From Duganella sp. OV510 (lineage in GTDB: Bacteria > Pseudomonadota > Gammaproteobacteria > Burkholderiales > Burkholderiaceae_D): DNA of 64,000 nt. Below, in pieces: positions 18,775-27,871 of this stretch (the stretch's first letter is position 1; every line of letters begins with the position of its first letter). The notes below the pieces were generated by a model that did not search any database, was not told the origin of the DNA, and saw nothing but the letters and a program-made list of their open reading frames with translations. Both the position numbers and the translations under genes were made by a program. The DNA is taken from positions 124,001-188,000 of the forward strand of contig NZ_FNEQ01000003.1 in the NCBI RefSeq assembly GCF_900100205.1. Direction: 5' to 3'.

Positions 18775-19272
18775 CTAAAGCAGCAGTTTCCAACACTCTA
18801 GTTTCTGCGCCAATGTCAGCGAAGCGTAAGCGGGTGACGTCGACGGCAGCACCAGCGTACGGTAGCCTTGGGCAGCAAACTGCGGGGCGAACTTGCCGGA
18901 GGTTTGACCGTTGAAGCCTACCGTCTCCAGCAGCGGGCACAGCTCGCGCAGGCGGGCGAAATCGTTGGCGGCGGGTTTGCGGATGGCGGAGTCCAGACTG
19001 CCTTCGCGCTCGCAGGCACCCAGCACATCCCACAAGCCGAAGCCATGCGCCAGCAGGCGCGGCAGGCGTTCTGCATACGGCAGATCCGCCAGCGGCTCGC
19101 CGGTCAGCACCGACAGAATCGGCCACAGCAGGTTGCGCGGATGCGCATAGTATTGCTGTGCCGCCAGCGATGCCGCCCCAGGGAAACTGCCCAGTATCAG
19201 GATGCGCGTCTGTGCGTTGAGCACTGGCGCCAGGCCGGTCAGCGCAGTGGAAGTGGAGGGAGTGGCATTCAT
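18775..19272 (-). CDS. DNA-deoxyinosine (hypoxanthine) glycosylase, UDG superfamily
   Basis: The 165-residue protein fits the family 6 uracil-DNA glycosylase superfamily members that remove hypoxanthine. Motif 1 is ILILGSFPGAASLAAQQYY, followed by HPRNLLWPIL and a motif-2-like LPSTSPAYASL near the C terminus. YDVLG-like text appears as FGLWDVLGACEREGSLD. It acts in base-excision repair of deaminated adenine. It is monocistronic, and the 168-bp gap upstream separates it from the DUF4214 gene. Together with the AAG-type enzyme at 8832 the window has two enzymes that can act on hypoxanthine. Confidence 0.85.
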   Translation of the reverse strand: MNATPSTSTALTGLAPVLNAQTRILILGSFPGAASLAAQQYYAHPRNLLWPILSVLTGEPLADLPYAERLPRLLAHGFGLWDVLGACEREGSLDSAIRKPAANDFARLRELCPLLETVGFNGQTSGKFAPQFAAQGYRTLVLPSTSPAYASLTLAQKLECWKLLL

Positions 19273-19342
19273 GCCCCATTGTAGCGTTCAGGTGTAGAAT
19301 TTGCTGGCGGCACAGACCGCGCCATAACGACAGGAGACCACC

Positions 19343-19780
19343 ATGCCGCAACACCGTACCATCGATACGCTGCTGGCCAAGTACAGCGAAAGCCACCTCC
19401 ATCCCACCAACGAACTGATCCACTTCGTCTGCGTGCCGGTCATCATGTTCACCCTGCTCGGCCTGCTATGGTCGCTGCATCCGCTGGTCGCCTTCGCCTT
19501 TGCCGCCGGTTCGATGTGGTACTACCTGCGGCTGTCGAAGCCGTTCGCGGTAGGCATGTTCATGATGGCAGCGGTGATGCTGTCGATCCTGGCCGCGCTA
19601 CCGCAGGCAGCCATCCTGCCGCTGTCGCTTGCGATTTTCGTGCTGGCGTGGATAGGCCAGTTCATCGGCCACAAGATCGAGGGCAAGAAGCCGTCGTTCT
19701 TTGAAGACCTGCGTTTCCTGCTGATCGGGCCGCTGTTCGTACTGAGCTTTCTGTATCGCCGCCTGCACCTGGCCTATTGA
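19343..19780 (+). CDS. Mpo1-like (DUF962) membrane protein
   Basis: The 145-residue protein has four hydrophobic segments and the conserved histidines of the Mpo1/YGL010w family: SESHLHPTNELIHFVCVP at the N terminus and FIGHKIEGKKPSFFEDLRFLLIGP near the C terminus. In yeast Mpo1 is an iron-dependent dioxygenase that alpha-oxidises 2-hydroxy fatty acids; bacterial relatives are mostly uncharacterised. CAGGAG lies upstream of the ATG. A small divergently oriented gene abuts its stop. Confidence 0.87.
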   Translation: MPQHRTIDTLLAKYSESHLHPTNELIHFVCVPVIMFTLLGLLWSLHPLVAFAFAAGSMWYYLRLSKPFAVGMFMMAAVMLSILAALPQAAILPLSLAIFVLAWIGQFIGHKIEGKKPSFFEDLRFLLIGPLFVLSFLYRRLHLAY

Positions 19781-19915
19781 TTAGTGGAACCAGGCGTAGA
19801 ACAGGGCGTGCGCCGCGCCCTGCATCTGGTCGTCCGACAGCATCAGCACCAAAGCGGTGCTCAGGGCGACGTAGCCCAACAGCGTGACGACTTTGATTTG
19901 CAGCGCGGTGCTCAT
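19781..19915 (-). CDS. Small single-pass membrane peptide (44 aa)
   Basis: A 44-codon frame begins MSTALQIKVVTLLGYVALST and ends ALFYAWFH. Residues about 8-26 form one hydrophobic segment, followed by the acidic SDD. The ATG is preceded by GGAGA at five bases, which supports real translation. It lies tail-to-tail with the Mpo1-like gene with no gap. No homologue is recognised; the function is unknown. Confidence 0.6.
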   Translation of the reverse strand: MSTALQIKVVTLLGYVALSTALVLMLSDDQMQGAAHALFYAWFH

Positions 19916-20067
19916 GACGCTCTCCGGCAAAAAGAATAAGGTGTCATTTCACTATACTTGGACTTTCTGCATGCACCGCTGAATTTACACTTCCGATACA
20001 ACTTTATCTACAAGCTGTTGCGTCGCAACAAAATATTAGCCGCTAGGCAAGATACACCCCACCCAGC

Positions 20068-20073
20068 TATACT
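20068..20073 (+). promoter_or_regulatory. Extended -10 placed for a leaderless transcript
   Basis: TATACT ends six bases before the ATG at 20080, so transcription would begin at or next to the start codon. No ribosome site is present. No convincing -35 hexamer was found, so this is tentative. Confidence 0.4.
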
Positions 20074-20079
20074 CGTTCG

Positions 20080-20982
20080 ATGTCCTCTCCACTGCTATTC
20101 ACCATCGCCTGTTTGATCTGGGGCTCCACTTTCTTCGCCATCACGCTGCAACTGGGCGATGTGGCGCCAGCGGTATCCGTGGTCTACCGCTTTGCGCTGG
20201 CCTCGGCCGTGCTGTTTGCCTGGTGCGCCATTCGCGGCGACCGCCTGCTGCTGCCTTGGCGCGCGCAGCGCTGGATGATGTTGCAGGGTGCTGCCACCTT
20301 CGCGCTCAGCTACATCTGCACCTACACGTCCGAGCAATACCTGGTGTCCGGCCTGGTGGCCGTGCTGTTCGCGCTGATGGTATTCTGGAATCCGTTACTC
20401 AACCGCCTGGTCTTCGGCAACGCGCTGGGCTGGCGCACCTGGGCCGCCGGCGGCGTCGCCATCTGCGGCGTAACCTTGCTGTTCTTCCACGCCATCCATG
20501 ATGCCTGGGCCGAGATCAACAGCGGCGGCAACGGCCATTTCCTGCTGGGCCTGATCCTGGCGCTGTGCGCCACCATCGCCAGTTCGGTCGGCAATCTGGT
20601 GGTGGTCAAGGTGCGCCAGCAATCCGATAACGTGCTGCTGACCATGGCCTGGTCGATGCTGTGGGGCAGCATGCTGGTGGCGCTGTACGTGCTGCTTACC
20701 GGCCAGCATTTTGTCATGCCATCCACCGCCAAATACTGGGCCGGCCTACTGTGGCTGTCGCTGCTGGGATCGGTGATCGCGTTTGCCGCCTACTTTACGC
20801 TGATCCACCGCATCGGCTCGGACAAGGCAGTCTACATCGGCGTCGTCACGCCGGTGATTTCCGTACTGCTGTCGATCCAGCTGGAACATTATCGCCCCGG
20901 AGCCATGGAATGGCTGGGCATGATACTCTGCCTGTCCAGCGTCGCCTGGGCGCTGCAACCCACTTCTTCCACTACCACATAG
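20080..20982 (+). CDS. EamA/DMT superfamily transporter
   Basis: The 300-residue protein is a drug/metabolite transporter with two EamA repeats of about five membrane segments each. FTIACLIWGSTFFAI at the start and LLGSVIAFAAYFTLIHRIGSDKAVYIGVVTPVIS (in pieces) in the second repeat are typical. These proteins usually export amino acids or metabolites. The ATG has no Shine-Dalgarno sequence and may be translated from a leaderless message. The GNAT gene starts 5 bp after its stop, so the two are one operon. Confidence 0.9.
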   Translation: MSSPLLFTIACLIWGSTFFAITLQLGDVAPAVSVVYRFALASAVLFAWCAIRGDRLLLPWRAQRWMMLQGAATFALSYICTYTSEQYLVSGLVAVLFALMVFWNPLLNRLVFGNALGWRTWAAGGVAICGVTLLFFHAIHDAWAEINSGGNGHFLLGLILALCATIASSVGNLVVVKVRQQSDNVLLTMAWSMLWGSMLVALYVLLTGQHFVMPSTAKYWAGLLWLSLLGSVIAFAAYFTLIHRIGSDKAVYIGVVTPVISVLLSIQLEHYRPGAMEWLGMILCLSSVAWALQPTSSTTT

Positions 20983-20987
20983 ACCTG

Positions 20988-21479
20988 ATGAGTACTTCCG
21001 AACTGACCATCCGCCCGGCGACGCCGGCCGACATCCCTGCCATCTTCGGCATGATCTTCGAGCTGGCCGTGTTTGAAAAGCTGGAGCACATGGTGGTCGC
21101 CAACGAAGCCATGCTGCACGACAGCCTGTTCTGCGACAAGCCGATGTGCGAGGCGCTGGTCGGTGAGACCGGCGGCGAAGTGGTCACCTTCGCGCTGTTC
21201 TTCCACAACTTCTCCACCTTCCTGTGCAAGAAAGGCCTGTACCTGGAAGACCTGTACGTGCAGCAGGCGCAACGTGGCAAGGGCTACGGCAAGCAGATGC
21301 TGGTGGCGCTGGCGCAGCTGGCGGTGGAGCGCGACTGCGGCCGCTTCGAATGGTCGGTGCTGGACTGGAATGCCAATGCCATCAAGTTCTACGAAGGCAT
21401 GGGCGCAACCGTGATGCCGGACTGGCGCATCTGCCGCGTTACCGGCGATGCGCTGGCGCAGCTGTCGGCGCAGGCGTAA
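20988..21479 (+). CDS. GNAT acetyltransferase, diamine/SSAT-like
   Basis: The 163-residue protein matches the spermidine/spermine acetyltransferase-like GNATs: LTIRPATPADIPAIFGMIFELA, FHNFSTFLCKKGLYLEDLYV and the acetyl-CoA loop QQAQRGKGYGKQMLVAL are characteristic. The start is the ATG at 20988; an open frame continues upstream inside the EamA gene but lacks family similarity. It is coupled to the exporter gene, so the pair may acetylate and remove a polyamine or amino compound. This is inference. Confidence 0.88.
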   Translation: MSTSELTIRPATPADIPAIFGMIFELAVFEKLEHMVVANEAMLHDSLFCDKPMCEALVGETGGEVVTFALFFHNFSTFLCKKGLYLEDLYVQQAQRGKGYGKQMLVALAQLAVERDCGRFEWSVLDWNANAIKFYEGMGATVMPDWRICRVTGDALAQLSAQA

Positions 21480-21512
21480 AAAAATCCCACCCAGCGGCAC
21501 GCGCTGGATGGG
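21479..21512 (-). terminator. Intrinsic terminator for the minus-strand ABC gene
   Basis: CCCACCCAGCG (21486-21496) pairs with CGCTGGATGGG (21502-21512) with one mismatch. On the minus strand it is followed by a T-run, so it ends transcription coming from 23341. Confidence 0.75.
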
Positions 21513-21601
21513 CTGAAACCCGTTGTCAGTGGGAGGGAGATTGAATCAACGGATTCACTATATCCCGCCGTTCTGGCGCCTGCGGCACACCTTACAAATC
21601 A

Positions 21602-23341
21602 TTACGGCGACTTTACAGAAAGCCGCTGTCTGTTAATCACCGTGCGTTCGAGCAACTCGAACAGGCCTTGTGTCAGCAATGCCAATATTGCTGCGGGGAT
21701 AGCCCCAGCCAGCAGCATATCGTTGTCGTTCAATGCAAGGCCGATGGTGATGCGTTCGCCGTAGCCGCCGGCGCCGATGAAGGCGGCGATGGTGGCGGTG
21801 CCGACACTCAATACCGCCGCCGTCTTCACGCCGGCCAGTATCACTGGCAACGCCAGCGGCAATTCGATATGGATCAGCCTTTGCGCCGGCCGCAGGCCGA
21901 GCGCTTTCGCCGCCAGCATCAGGCCGGGCGAGACTTGCAGCAAGCCGGTGCAGGTATTGCGCACGATCGGCAACAGCGCGTACACCACCAGCGCCACCAA
22001 GGCCGGCACGGTGCCGATGGTGCCCAGCAGCGGGATCAGCAACGCCAGCAGGGCCAGCGAAGGAATCGTTTGCAGCACGCCGGTCAGGCCGAGGACGAAC
22101 TGCCGCAGGCGCGGCAACGCCGCCGCCAATACGCCCAGCGGCACGCCGATCACGCACGCCAATGCGACAGCCAGCAGCACCAGCGTCAGATGCTGACGCG
22201 TCAGCCGCCACAGGTTCTGATCGAAGATCTTCGCCAGCAGGCTCGCGCGCGCGGCCGGCGCGACGCCGCCGTCTGGCGAGGATGCGCTGGCGTCGCGCTC
22301 CGACGCTACGGCAGGCAAACTGGCTGCGCTCTCCGACACCGCAGAAACGACGGCAGGCGCACTGGCTGCGCGCTCCGACTCCCCAGAAACGACGGCAGGC
22401 ACACTGGCTGCACGCTTCGACTCCGCAGAAACGACGGCAGTTCGCATGCTGGCGCGCTCCGTCGCCGCAGCAGCTGCGGCAGCCGGTGCATTCGCCACAT
22501 CAGCGCCCGGCAGCGGATGCGCGGCGAGCCAGTCGCGCGCCACGCGGTCAAAGCTCACGCCATTGATCTCGGCCGCCGCATTCATCGCAATCATGTCCTG
22601 CTCGCTGATACATCCTTCGAGCTGCCCGATCGCCTTCCATGCCGCCGGAAAGCGCTTCGCCGCATCCAGCCGGTACAGCAGCACCGCATCGTAGCGCGGG
22701 AAATAGCTACGATCATCCTCCAGCACCCGCAGGCCATACTGCGCTATGCGCGCCTCGGTCGAATACACATCGATCACATCGACCTGCTTGCGCTTCAATG
22801 CCTCGTAAGCGATGCCATGATCCAGCCCCTCCGGCCGCTGCGCCAGGCCATAGCGCTGCGCCAGCCCCTGCCACCCATCCACGCGGCCGATGAATTCATG
22901 CGACAGCCCGAACTTCAGATCGCGTCCGGCCAGCTCGCTCAGCTTGCGCGGCGCATCCGTCCCACCGCGCACCGCCAGCGCATAAGTATTGTTAAAGCCC
23001 AGCGGCACCGCCACGCCCAGCCCCATGACCGCCAGCTCCTTGCGGATCTGCTCCATGGAAGTCGGCTGCGCGTGCTTCAGAATCTCCAGGTCGATCGTCC
23101 CCACATACTCCGGATACACATCGATGCGCCCCGCCTGCAAAGCAGCCAGCACGATCGCCGTATTGCCCAGTCCCTGCAAATGCTCGACCTGCGCATGCGG
23201 CGCCGCCACCTGCTTCAGCATCTCGCCCAGAATATAGGACTCTGCAAAACGCTTGGAACCGATATGCAGTGTATCTGCCGCCACCGCCGCACCAGCCCAC
23301 AACAAGGCCAGCACGGCCAACCATCGTCGCACCATCGTCAA
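21602..23341 (-). CDS. Fused osmolyte-binding protein and ABC permease (OpuC/Osm type)
   Basis: The 579-residue protein joins two ABC parts. Residues 1-22 are a signal peptide; 22-280 form a glycine betaine/choline-type binding domain (LHIGSKRFAESYILGEML, LGNTAIVLAALQAGRIDVYPEYVGT in pieces). Residues about 281-365 are a low-complexity Ala/Ser/Val linker with three tandem 14-residue units. The rest is a BPD-type permease (IGVPLGVLAAALP, LPLALPVILAGVKTAAVLSVGTATIAAFIGAGGYG in part). No ATPase gene is adjacent. It starts with a 4-bp ATGA overlap on the metalloprotease stop. The osmolyte identity is inferred. Confidence 0.85.
   Translation of the reverse strand: MTMVRRWLAVLALLWAGAAVAADTLHIGSKRFAESYILGEMLKQVAAPHAQVEHLQGLGNTAIVLAALQAGRIDVYPEYVGTIDLEILKHAQPTSMEQIRKELAVMGLGVAVPLGFNNTYALAVRGGTDAPRKLSELAGRDLKFGLSHEFIGRVDGWQGLAQRYGLAQRPEGLDHGIAYEALKRKQVDVIDVYSTEARIAQYGLRVLEDDRSYFPRYDAVLLYRLDAAKRFPAAWKAIGQLEGCISEQDMIAMNAAAEINGVSFDRVARDWLAAHPLPGADVANAPAAAAAAATERASMRTAVVSAESKRAASVPAVVSGESERAASAPAVVSAVSESAASLPAVASERDASASSPDGGVAPAARASLLAKIFDQNLWRLTRQHLTLVLLAVALACVIGVPLGVLAAALPRLRQFVLGLTGVLQTIPSLALLALLIPLLGTIGTVPALVALVVYALLPIVRNTCTGLLQVSPGLMLAAKALGLRPAQRLIHIELPLALPVILAGVKTAAVLSVGTATIAAFIGAGGYGERITIGLALNDNDMLLAGAIPAAILALLTQGLFELLERTVINRQRLSVKSP
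22320..22445. repeat. Three tandem 42-bp repeats in the ABC linker
   Basis: Units begin at 22320, 22362 and 22404 with exact 42-bp spacing and a partial copy before the first. They start CTGGCTGC and share CAGAAACGACGGCAG. Each encodes 14 residues (for example AASAPAVVSAVSES), so copy-number changes keep the reading frame. Confidence 0.9.
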
Positions 23342-25998
23342 GCCCCCGCGCGCAACATCGACGCCTTCAGCGCCTGCGTCAGCGATTCATATGTCTCCGA
23401 CAGGTGCGCCTTCGCCTCGCGGCTCATCGGCCGGCCCATCGCCACGCGCACATCGCGTTGCAGCTGCAAGGCATTCTCGCGTTGCAGGCTGCGCACATCG
23501 GCCAGTGTCGGCACCGACACGCGCACCAGCGATGCCACCAGCCGCTTCAGATGCTCGCGTTGCAGATTGCGCCGCATGCCGCCAATATCCTTGCCGGATG
23601 TTAGCTCGCTCCACACCGCCTGCTGCACCGAGCCATACAGCTCGGCGAGACTCAAGGCCAGCTTGCGATCCGCCAGCTTTTCCTGCGAATCGATCAACCG
23701 CACCGCCACGCCATCCGACATCAACTGATCCAGCGCAGCCGCCTGCAAGGACAGCACACGCGTGCCGACCGAGACATCCTGACGCAGGCGCGGCGTGAAA
23801 TTGTCGGCACCCAGTCGGCTGATGGTCTCCGGTGAAAACTGGAAGCTGTCCGCCTTGAACAAGCTGCTGGTCAGCATCTGCAACGCCTCGCGCTGACGCG
23901 GCAGCGACACCGGCGTGAACGTCGCACGCGCTGTGCCGGCGTGATCGCGCAGATAGGTCACGCCGCCGATATACTTGACCACCACCGGCAAGGTGCGCGC
24001 AAACTGCTGGAAGCCATAATCAAAACTGCGGCGCAGCACCTCGTAGCTTTCGCCCGGCTTCAGCGTGCGCGTCTGCACACGGTCCCACAGCTCGCGCGAT
24101 ATCGTCAGCCGGCGCTGGAAGTAGGACAGCGGATCGCTGCCCAAATCGAACACATTCACGTCCGGGTCCATATTGAAGCCGTTGGCATCCTGATCGGTGC
24201 CGAAGGCCAGCTCCTGCGCGCTGGAACGCGAAGCGATCTTCGCCAATTCCTCCTTCTCATGCGCCGGATCGACAGGCTTGTAGGCATACTCGATCGCCCA
24301 ATAATCGTAAGGCCCCAGCGTGGACGGCACATACTCGCCCTGCTTCTCGCCCTTCAGCGACAGGTTGAACGGCGTGTAATCCATCACCGAACCAGCCAGG
24401 CCATTCTTCCTGGTGAACGCCGGATCCTGCAACTGCTTCAGCGTGTAGATGGTCGACGAACGGAAGTTGTGACGCAGGCCCAGCGTATGCCCCACCTCGT
24501 GCATGATGACCGACTTCACATATGCCTGCGCTACCGCATCCGCCTCCGGGCTGCCCATTTCCAGTTCGCCGCGCGCCTCCAGCACATCCATCGCAAAGCC
24601 CATCTCCTGCGCCGATTCGTGCATGTAATCGCAGCGCGCCTCGCCGGTTGGCGGTGGTGACAGATCGAAGCTGTCCTCACCCACCATGCGCCGCGCGCCG
24701 CGCGCAAACACATCGGACATGCCGATGTCGGCATCGAGAATCTCGCCGCTGCGCGGATCGACCTGGCTCGGACCGATGGCAAAGCCAACATCGGCGCCGA
24801 CAAACCAGCGGATCGATGCGTGGCGCGCATCCATGGTGTCGAAGGTATCGGTGGCTGCCTGCTGCTTCACCACGATCGCATTCCTGAAACCGATGCGCTC
24901 AAAGGCGTCGTTCCAGGCCAGCACGCCCTGCCGCACCGACTCGCGGTACTTCTCCGGCACATTGGCATCGATCCAATAGGTGATCGGCTGCACCGGCTCC
25001 GATACGGCTGCCGCTGGATCTTTCTTCTCCAGCCGCCAGCGCTCGACCAAATGTACCGCCGTCGTCGGCGTCACATCGTCGGAAAAATCCTGGCTGGTGC
25101 TGACGAAATGGCCAATGCGGTCGTCCGCGCGGCGGCTGTGCATGGCCTGCGCCGGCAGCGGCATAAAGCTGTAATAAAAGCCGAGGAACATGCTGCGCGG
25201 ATCGGGCAGCGTGGTCGGCGGCGAGGCAATCGGCAACGGCACCGTCGGCACCACCGCCGGCCGCGCTGCAATGCGCGGCACGAAGAAGTGCGCGTTGACC
25301 TGCAAGCCGGTCATGTTGTCGTCAGCGCGGATGGTCATGAAGCTGCTGTTACGCGCATCCATCGCATATGGCATACGGAACGCCGTCTCCAACCGCGTGG
25401 TCATCGATGGGATATCCCCCAGCAGCAGCGCATTGGCTTCCACCAGGATCGCCTTCGATTGCGGATGCGGCCCACTGACCACCGGCGCCACCGCCAGCAG
25501 GCTGTCTGAGAATGCCTGCTGCACCACGCGCGCCTGCGGCGTGCCACCCTTGGCGCTGAAGTCCACGTTCTTGGCGATCATCTGCACCAGGTTGCCGATG
25601 CGGTGGAAAATCACCACCTGGCTGAGGCCCATCTGGCTGCCGTAGATACCGCGCTCACCGATCCCGTTCGGCATGTTCACCGACATGAACAGCGGACGGT
25701 CAAACTGCTCCGGCCGCAGCTCGATCCACACCTTCTCGTCTTTCCGGTACAAACCCAGGAAGCCCGGCAAATGCGCGGCGCCGCGCACCAGGTCGATGAA
25801 CGGCCGTGGCGCCGCCGTTGGCAGCACCAGCGTTGGCACCGGCGTTGGCGTGGCAGGCGCCTGTAGCGGCGCGGTGGCCACCACCGGCACATCCGGCGCA
25901 GGCGGAACCGGTGGCGTCGGCGGCGTGGGTTCCTGCGCCAGCGCGTTCACACTCAGCGCCGCCAGCACAGCGGCGCGCAGGGAATTCAGGACGAACAT
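23338..25998 (-). CDS. Secreted zinc metalloprotease (DUF5117/DUF4953 type)
   Basis: The 886-residue protein has a signal peptide and a Pro-rich leader (residues 24-50). The zinc motif is in IMHEVGHTLGLRHNF, around residue 500, giving HExxH plus the following histidine of a gluzincin/metzincin-like group. The surrounding FRSSTIYTLKQLQD and GSVMDYTPFN match the large bacterial zinc-dependent metalloproteases. AAGGA precedes the ATG. It is translationally coupled to the downstream osmolyte transporter by a 4-bp overlap, which has no obvious reason. Substrate unknown. Confidence 0.85.
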   Translation of the reverse strand: MFVLNSLRAAVLAALSVNALAQEPTPPTPPVPPAPDVPVVATAPLQAPATPTPVPTLVLPTAAPRPFIDLVRGAAHLPGFLGLYRKDEKVWIELRPEQFDRPLFMSVNMPNGIGERGIYGSQMGLSQVVIFHRIGNLVQMIAKNVDFSAKGGTPQARVVQQAFSDSLLAVAPVVSGPHPQSKAILVEANALLLGDIPSMTTRLETAFRMPYAMDARNSSFMTIRADDNMTGLQVNAHFFVPRIAARPAVVPTVPLPIASPPTTLPDPRSMFLGFYYSFMPLPAQAMHSRRADDRIGHFVSTSQDFSDDVTPTTAVHLVERWRLEKKDPAAAVSEPVQPITYWIDANVPEKYRESVRQGVLAWNDAFERIGFRNAIVVKQQAATDTFDTMDARHASIRWFVGADVGFAIGPSQVDPRSGEILDADIGMSDVFARGARRMVGEDSFDLSPPPTGEARCDYMHESAQEMGFAMDVLEARGELEMGSPEADAVAQAYVKSVIMHEVGHTLGLRHNFRSSTIYTLKQLQDPAFTRKNGLAGSVMDYTPFNLSLKGEKQGEYVPSTLGPYDYWAIEYAYKPVDPAHEKEELAKIASRSSAQELAFGTDQDANGFNMDPDVNVFDLGSDPLSYFQRRLTISRELWDRVQTRTLKPGESYEVLRRSFDYGFQQFARTLPVVVKYIGGVTYLRDHAGTARATFTPVSLPRQREALQMLTSSLFKADSFQFSPETISRLGADNFTPRLRQDVSVGTRVLSLQAAALDQLMSDGVAVRLIDSQEKLADRKLALSLAELYGSVQQAVWSELTSGKDIGGMRRNLQREHLKRLVASLVRVSVPTLADVRSLQRENALQLQRDVRVAMGRPMSREAKAHLSETYESLTQALKASMLRAGA

Positions 25999-26058
25999 AA
26001 TGCTTCCTTGGATGACATCCGGTTAATGTAACCGAAACAACCAGGAAGCGAAGATATT

Positions 26059-27270
26059 TTAGATGACCGGCGAGCGCAATTTGCCGGCGTTGGCGACACC
26101 ACGGCATGGATTCAGGCCAATGGCATACGACAGATCGGCCGGTCGGGCGATGCGCCACAGCGCAAAGTCGGCGCGCTTGCCCACTTCAAGGCTGCCGATT
26201 TCCGCGTGCAGCCCCAGCGCCTGCGCCGCGTGCAGCGTCACGCCAGCCAACGCCTCCTGCGGCGTCAGGCGCCACAGCGTGCACGCCATATTCATCGCCA
26301 GCAGCAGCGACGTCATCGGCGAGGTACCGGGATTGCAGTCGGTCGATACCGCCATCGGCACGCCGGCCGCGCGCAAGCCCGCTACTGGCGGCGGCGTGGT
26401 GTCGCGCAGGAAGTAGTAGGCGCCGGGCAGCAGCACCGCCACCGTGCCGGCAGCGGCCATGGCATCGATGCCGGTTTGCGTCAGATGTTCCAGATGGTCT
26501 GCCGACAGGCCCTGGTAGCGCGCCGTCAGCTCCGCGCCGCGCTGGTCGGACAGCTGTTCCGCATGCAGCTTGACCGGCAAGCCATGCGTCTGCGCGGCCT
26601 TGAACACGCGCTCAGTCTGTTCATGCGAAAAGCCGATGCGCTCGCAGAACGCATCCACCGCGTCGACCAGCCCTTCGGCGGCCAGCGGCGCGATCATCTT
26701 GCAGACTGCGTCGACATAGTCGTCGGCGCGGCCGGCAAACTCCGGCGGCAGCGCGTGCGCGCCAAGGAAAGTGGCAGAAACGCGCAGCGGCAGTTCGCGG
26801 CCGATGCGGCGCGCCACGCGCAGCATGTTGGCTTCCGATTCCAGCGTCAGGCCGTAACCGGATTTGATCTCCAGCGTGGTAACGCCTTCCTCCAGCAAGC
26901 TGAAAACGCGCGGCAGGCTTTGCCTTAGCAGCTCGTCCTCCGACACCGCGCGTGTGGCGCGCACGGTGGACATGATGCCGCCGCCAGCGCGGGCAATATC
27001 TTCATAGGTGGCGCCGTTCAGGCGTGCCTCGAATTCGTCGCTACGGTTGCCGGCGTGGACGATGTGGGTGTGGCAGTCGATCAGTCCCGGCGTCAGCCAG
27101 CTGCCGCCGCCATCATGCACCGTAACCGCCTGCGCGCCTTGCGGCAGTTCAGCCTGTGGCCCCAGCCACGCGATGCGGCCATCCTTGACGGCGATGGCCG
27201 CATCGCGCACTTCGCCATACCCATCGACCATCGTAGCCAGATGGACATTCGTAAACAACACGTCCCACAT
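26059..27270 (-). CDS. hutI: Imidazolonepropionase
   Basis: This amidohydrolase opens the imidazolone ring to give N-formimidoyl-L-glutamate, step three of histidine breakdown. Metal-binding [46 protein letters not shown] and [10 protein letters not shown] follow the HutI pattern. The ATG at 27270 ([10 protein letters not shown]) is chosen over the TTG at 27285 because it starts at the conserved residue. It is the last gene of hutUHGFDI, 25 bp after hutD. Length of about 403 residues is normal. Confidence 0.95.
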   Translation of the reverse strand: MWDVLFTNVHLATMVDGYGEVRDAAIAVKDGRIAWLGPQAELPQGAQAVTVHDGGGSWLTPGLIDCHTHIVHAGNRSDEFEARLNGATYEDIARAGGGIMSTVRATRAVSEDELLRQSLPRVFSLLEEGVTTLEIKSGYGLTLESEANMLRVARRIGRELPLRVSATFLGAHALPPEFAGRADDYVDAVCKMIAPLAAEGLVDAVDAFCERIGFSHEQTERVFKAAQTHGLPVKLHAEQLSDQRGAELTARYQGLSADHLEHLTQTGIDAMAAAGTVAVLLPGAYYFLRDTTPPPVAGLRAAGVPMAVSTDCNPGTSPMTSLLLAMNMACTLWRLTPQEALAGVTLHAAQALGLHAEIGSLEVGKRADFALWRIARPADLSYAIGLNPCRGVANAGKLRSPVI

Positions 27271-27295
27271 GCTTTGCTTTCTCAATTGCGGATGC

Positions 27296-27871
27296 TCAGT
27301 TACGGATAATATCGGCCACCAGCACGGTGGCCTGTTGCGCTTCCAGCGTCCAGTCTTCGTCCGCCTCCAGCACCACCGTATCGTAGCGGACCATGGCGAT
27401 GCGTTCGCGCGTGCTGCTCAGCGTCAGGCTTTCACCGTCGGCGAGGAACAGCAGCGTGGTGCCGGCGCGGCGCTTGAGCGCCTGCGTGCCCTTCACCATC
27501 AGCAGTTCCAGCCGGTGGCGGCACTGGCCACGGCGCGTCATGACATTGAAGTCAGTGGTGTGCTGGCCGGTGACGGTGGCGTGCACCGCGTCCTCGCCGG
27601 CGAATTCGATCAACGGCTCGCTCGGGCTAAGCACAAAGCGCTCGTCGCCGAAATCCAGCAACACGCCCTCCCCGTCGACCAGCGCCAGCGAGCGGTCAAT
27701 GCCGGGGAATACGGAGAATGGGCCATCCTGCGCAATGGTGGCCAGACTGACACGCCAGTCGAAATCTTCGAAGCCAGTCCCGGCTGGCGAGATGGCGATT
27801 TCGGTGGTGCTGCCGCCGCCGTTTTTCCACGGCGCGGCACGCAGGCTTGCATACTGGATCAGCTGGGTCAT
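27296..27871 (-). CDS. hutD: HutD family protein
   Basis: The 191-residue cupin-like protein matches Hut[22 protein letters not shown] at the N terminus, [26 protein letters not shown] and FDGDER-type segments follow. In Pseudomonas HutD limits hut operon overexpression, apparently without enzyme activity. The start at 27871 has GGGAG upstream and overlaps the hutF stop by 4 bp, so it is translationally coupled. The open frame runs further upstream but lacks similarity. Confidence 0.93.
   Translation of the reverse strand: MTQLIQYASLRAAPWKNGGGSTTEIAISPAGTGFEDFDWRVSLATIAQDGPFSVFPGIDRSLALVDGEGVLLDFGDERFVLSPSEPLIEFAGEDAVHATVTGQHTTDFNVMTRRGQCRHRLELLMVKGTQALKRRAGTTLLFLADGESLTLSSTRERIAMVRYDTVVLEADEDWTLEAQQATVLVADIIRN

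Noticed and set aside
21668-23728. 686-codon plus-strand frame antisense to the osmolyte transporter and metalloprotease genes
   Set aside because: Both antisense genes have clear motifs; this frame has only Arg/Gln/His-rich sequence.
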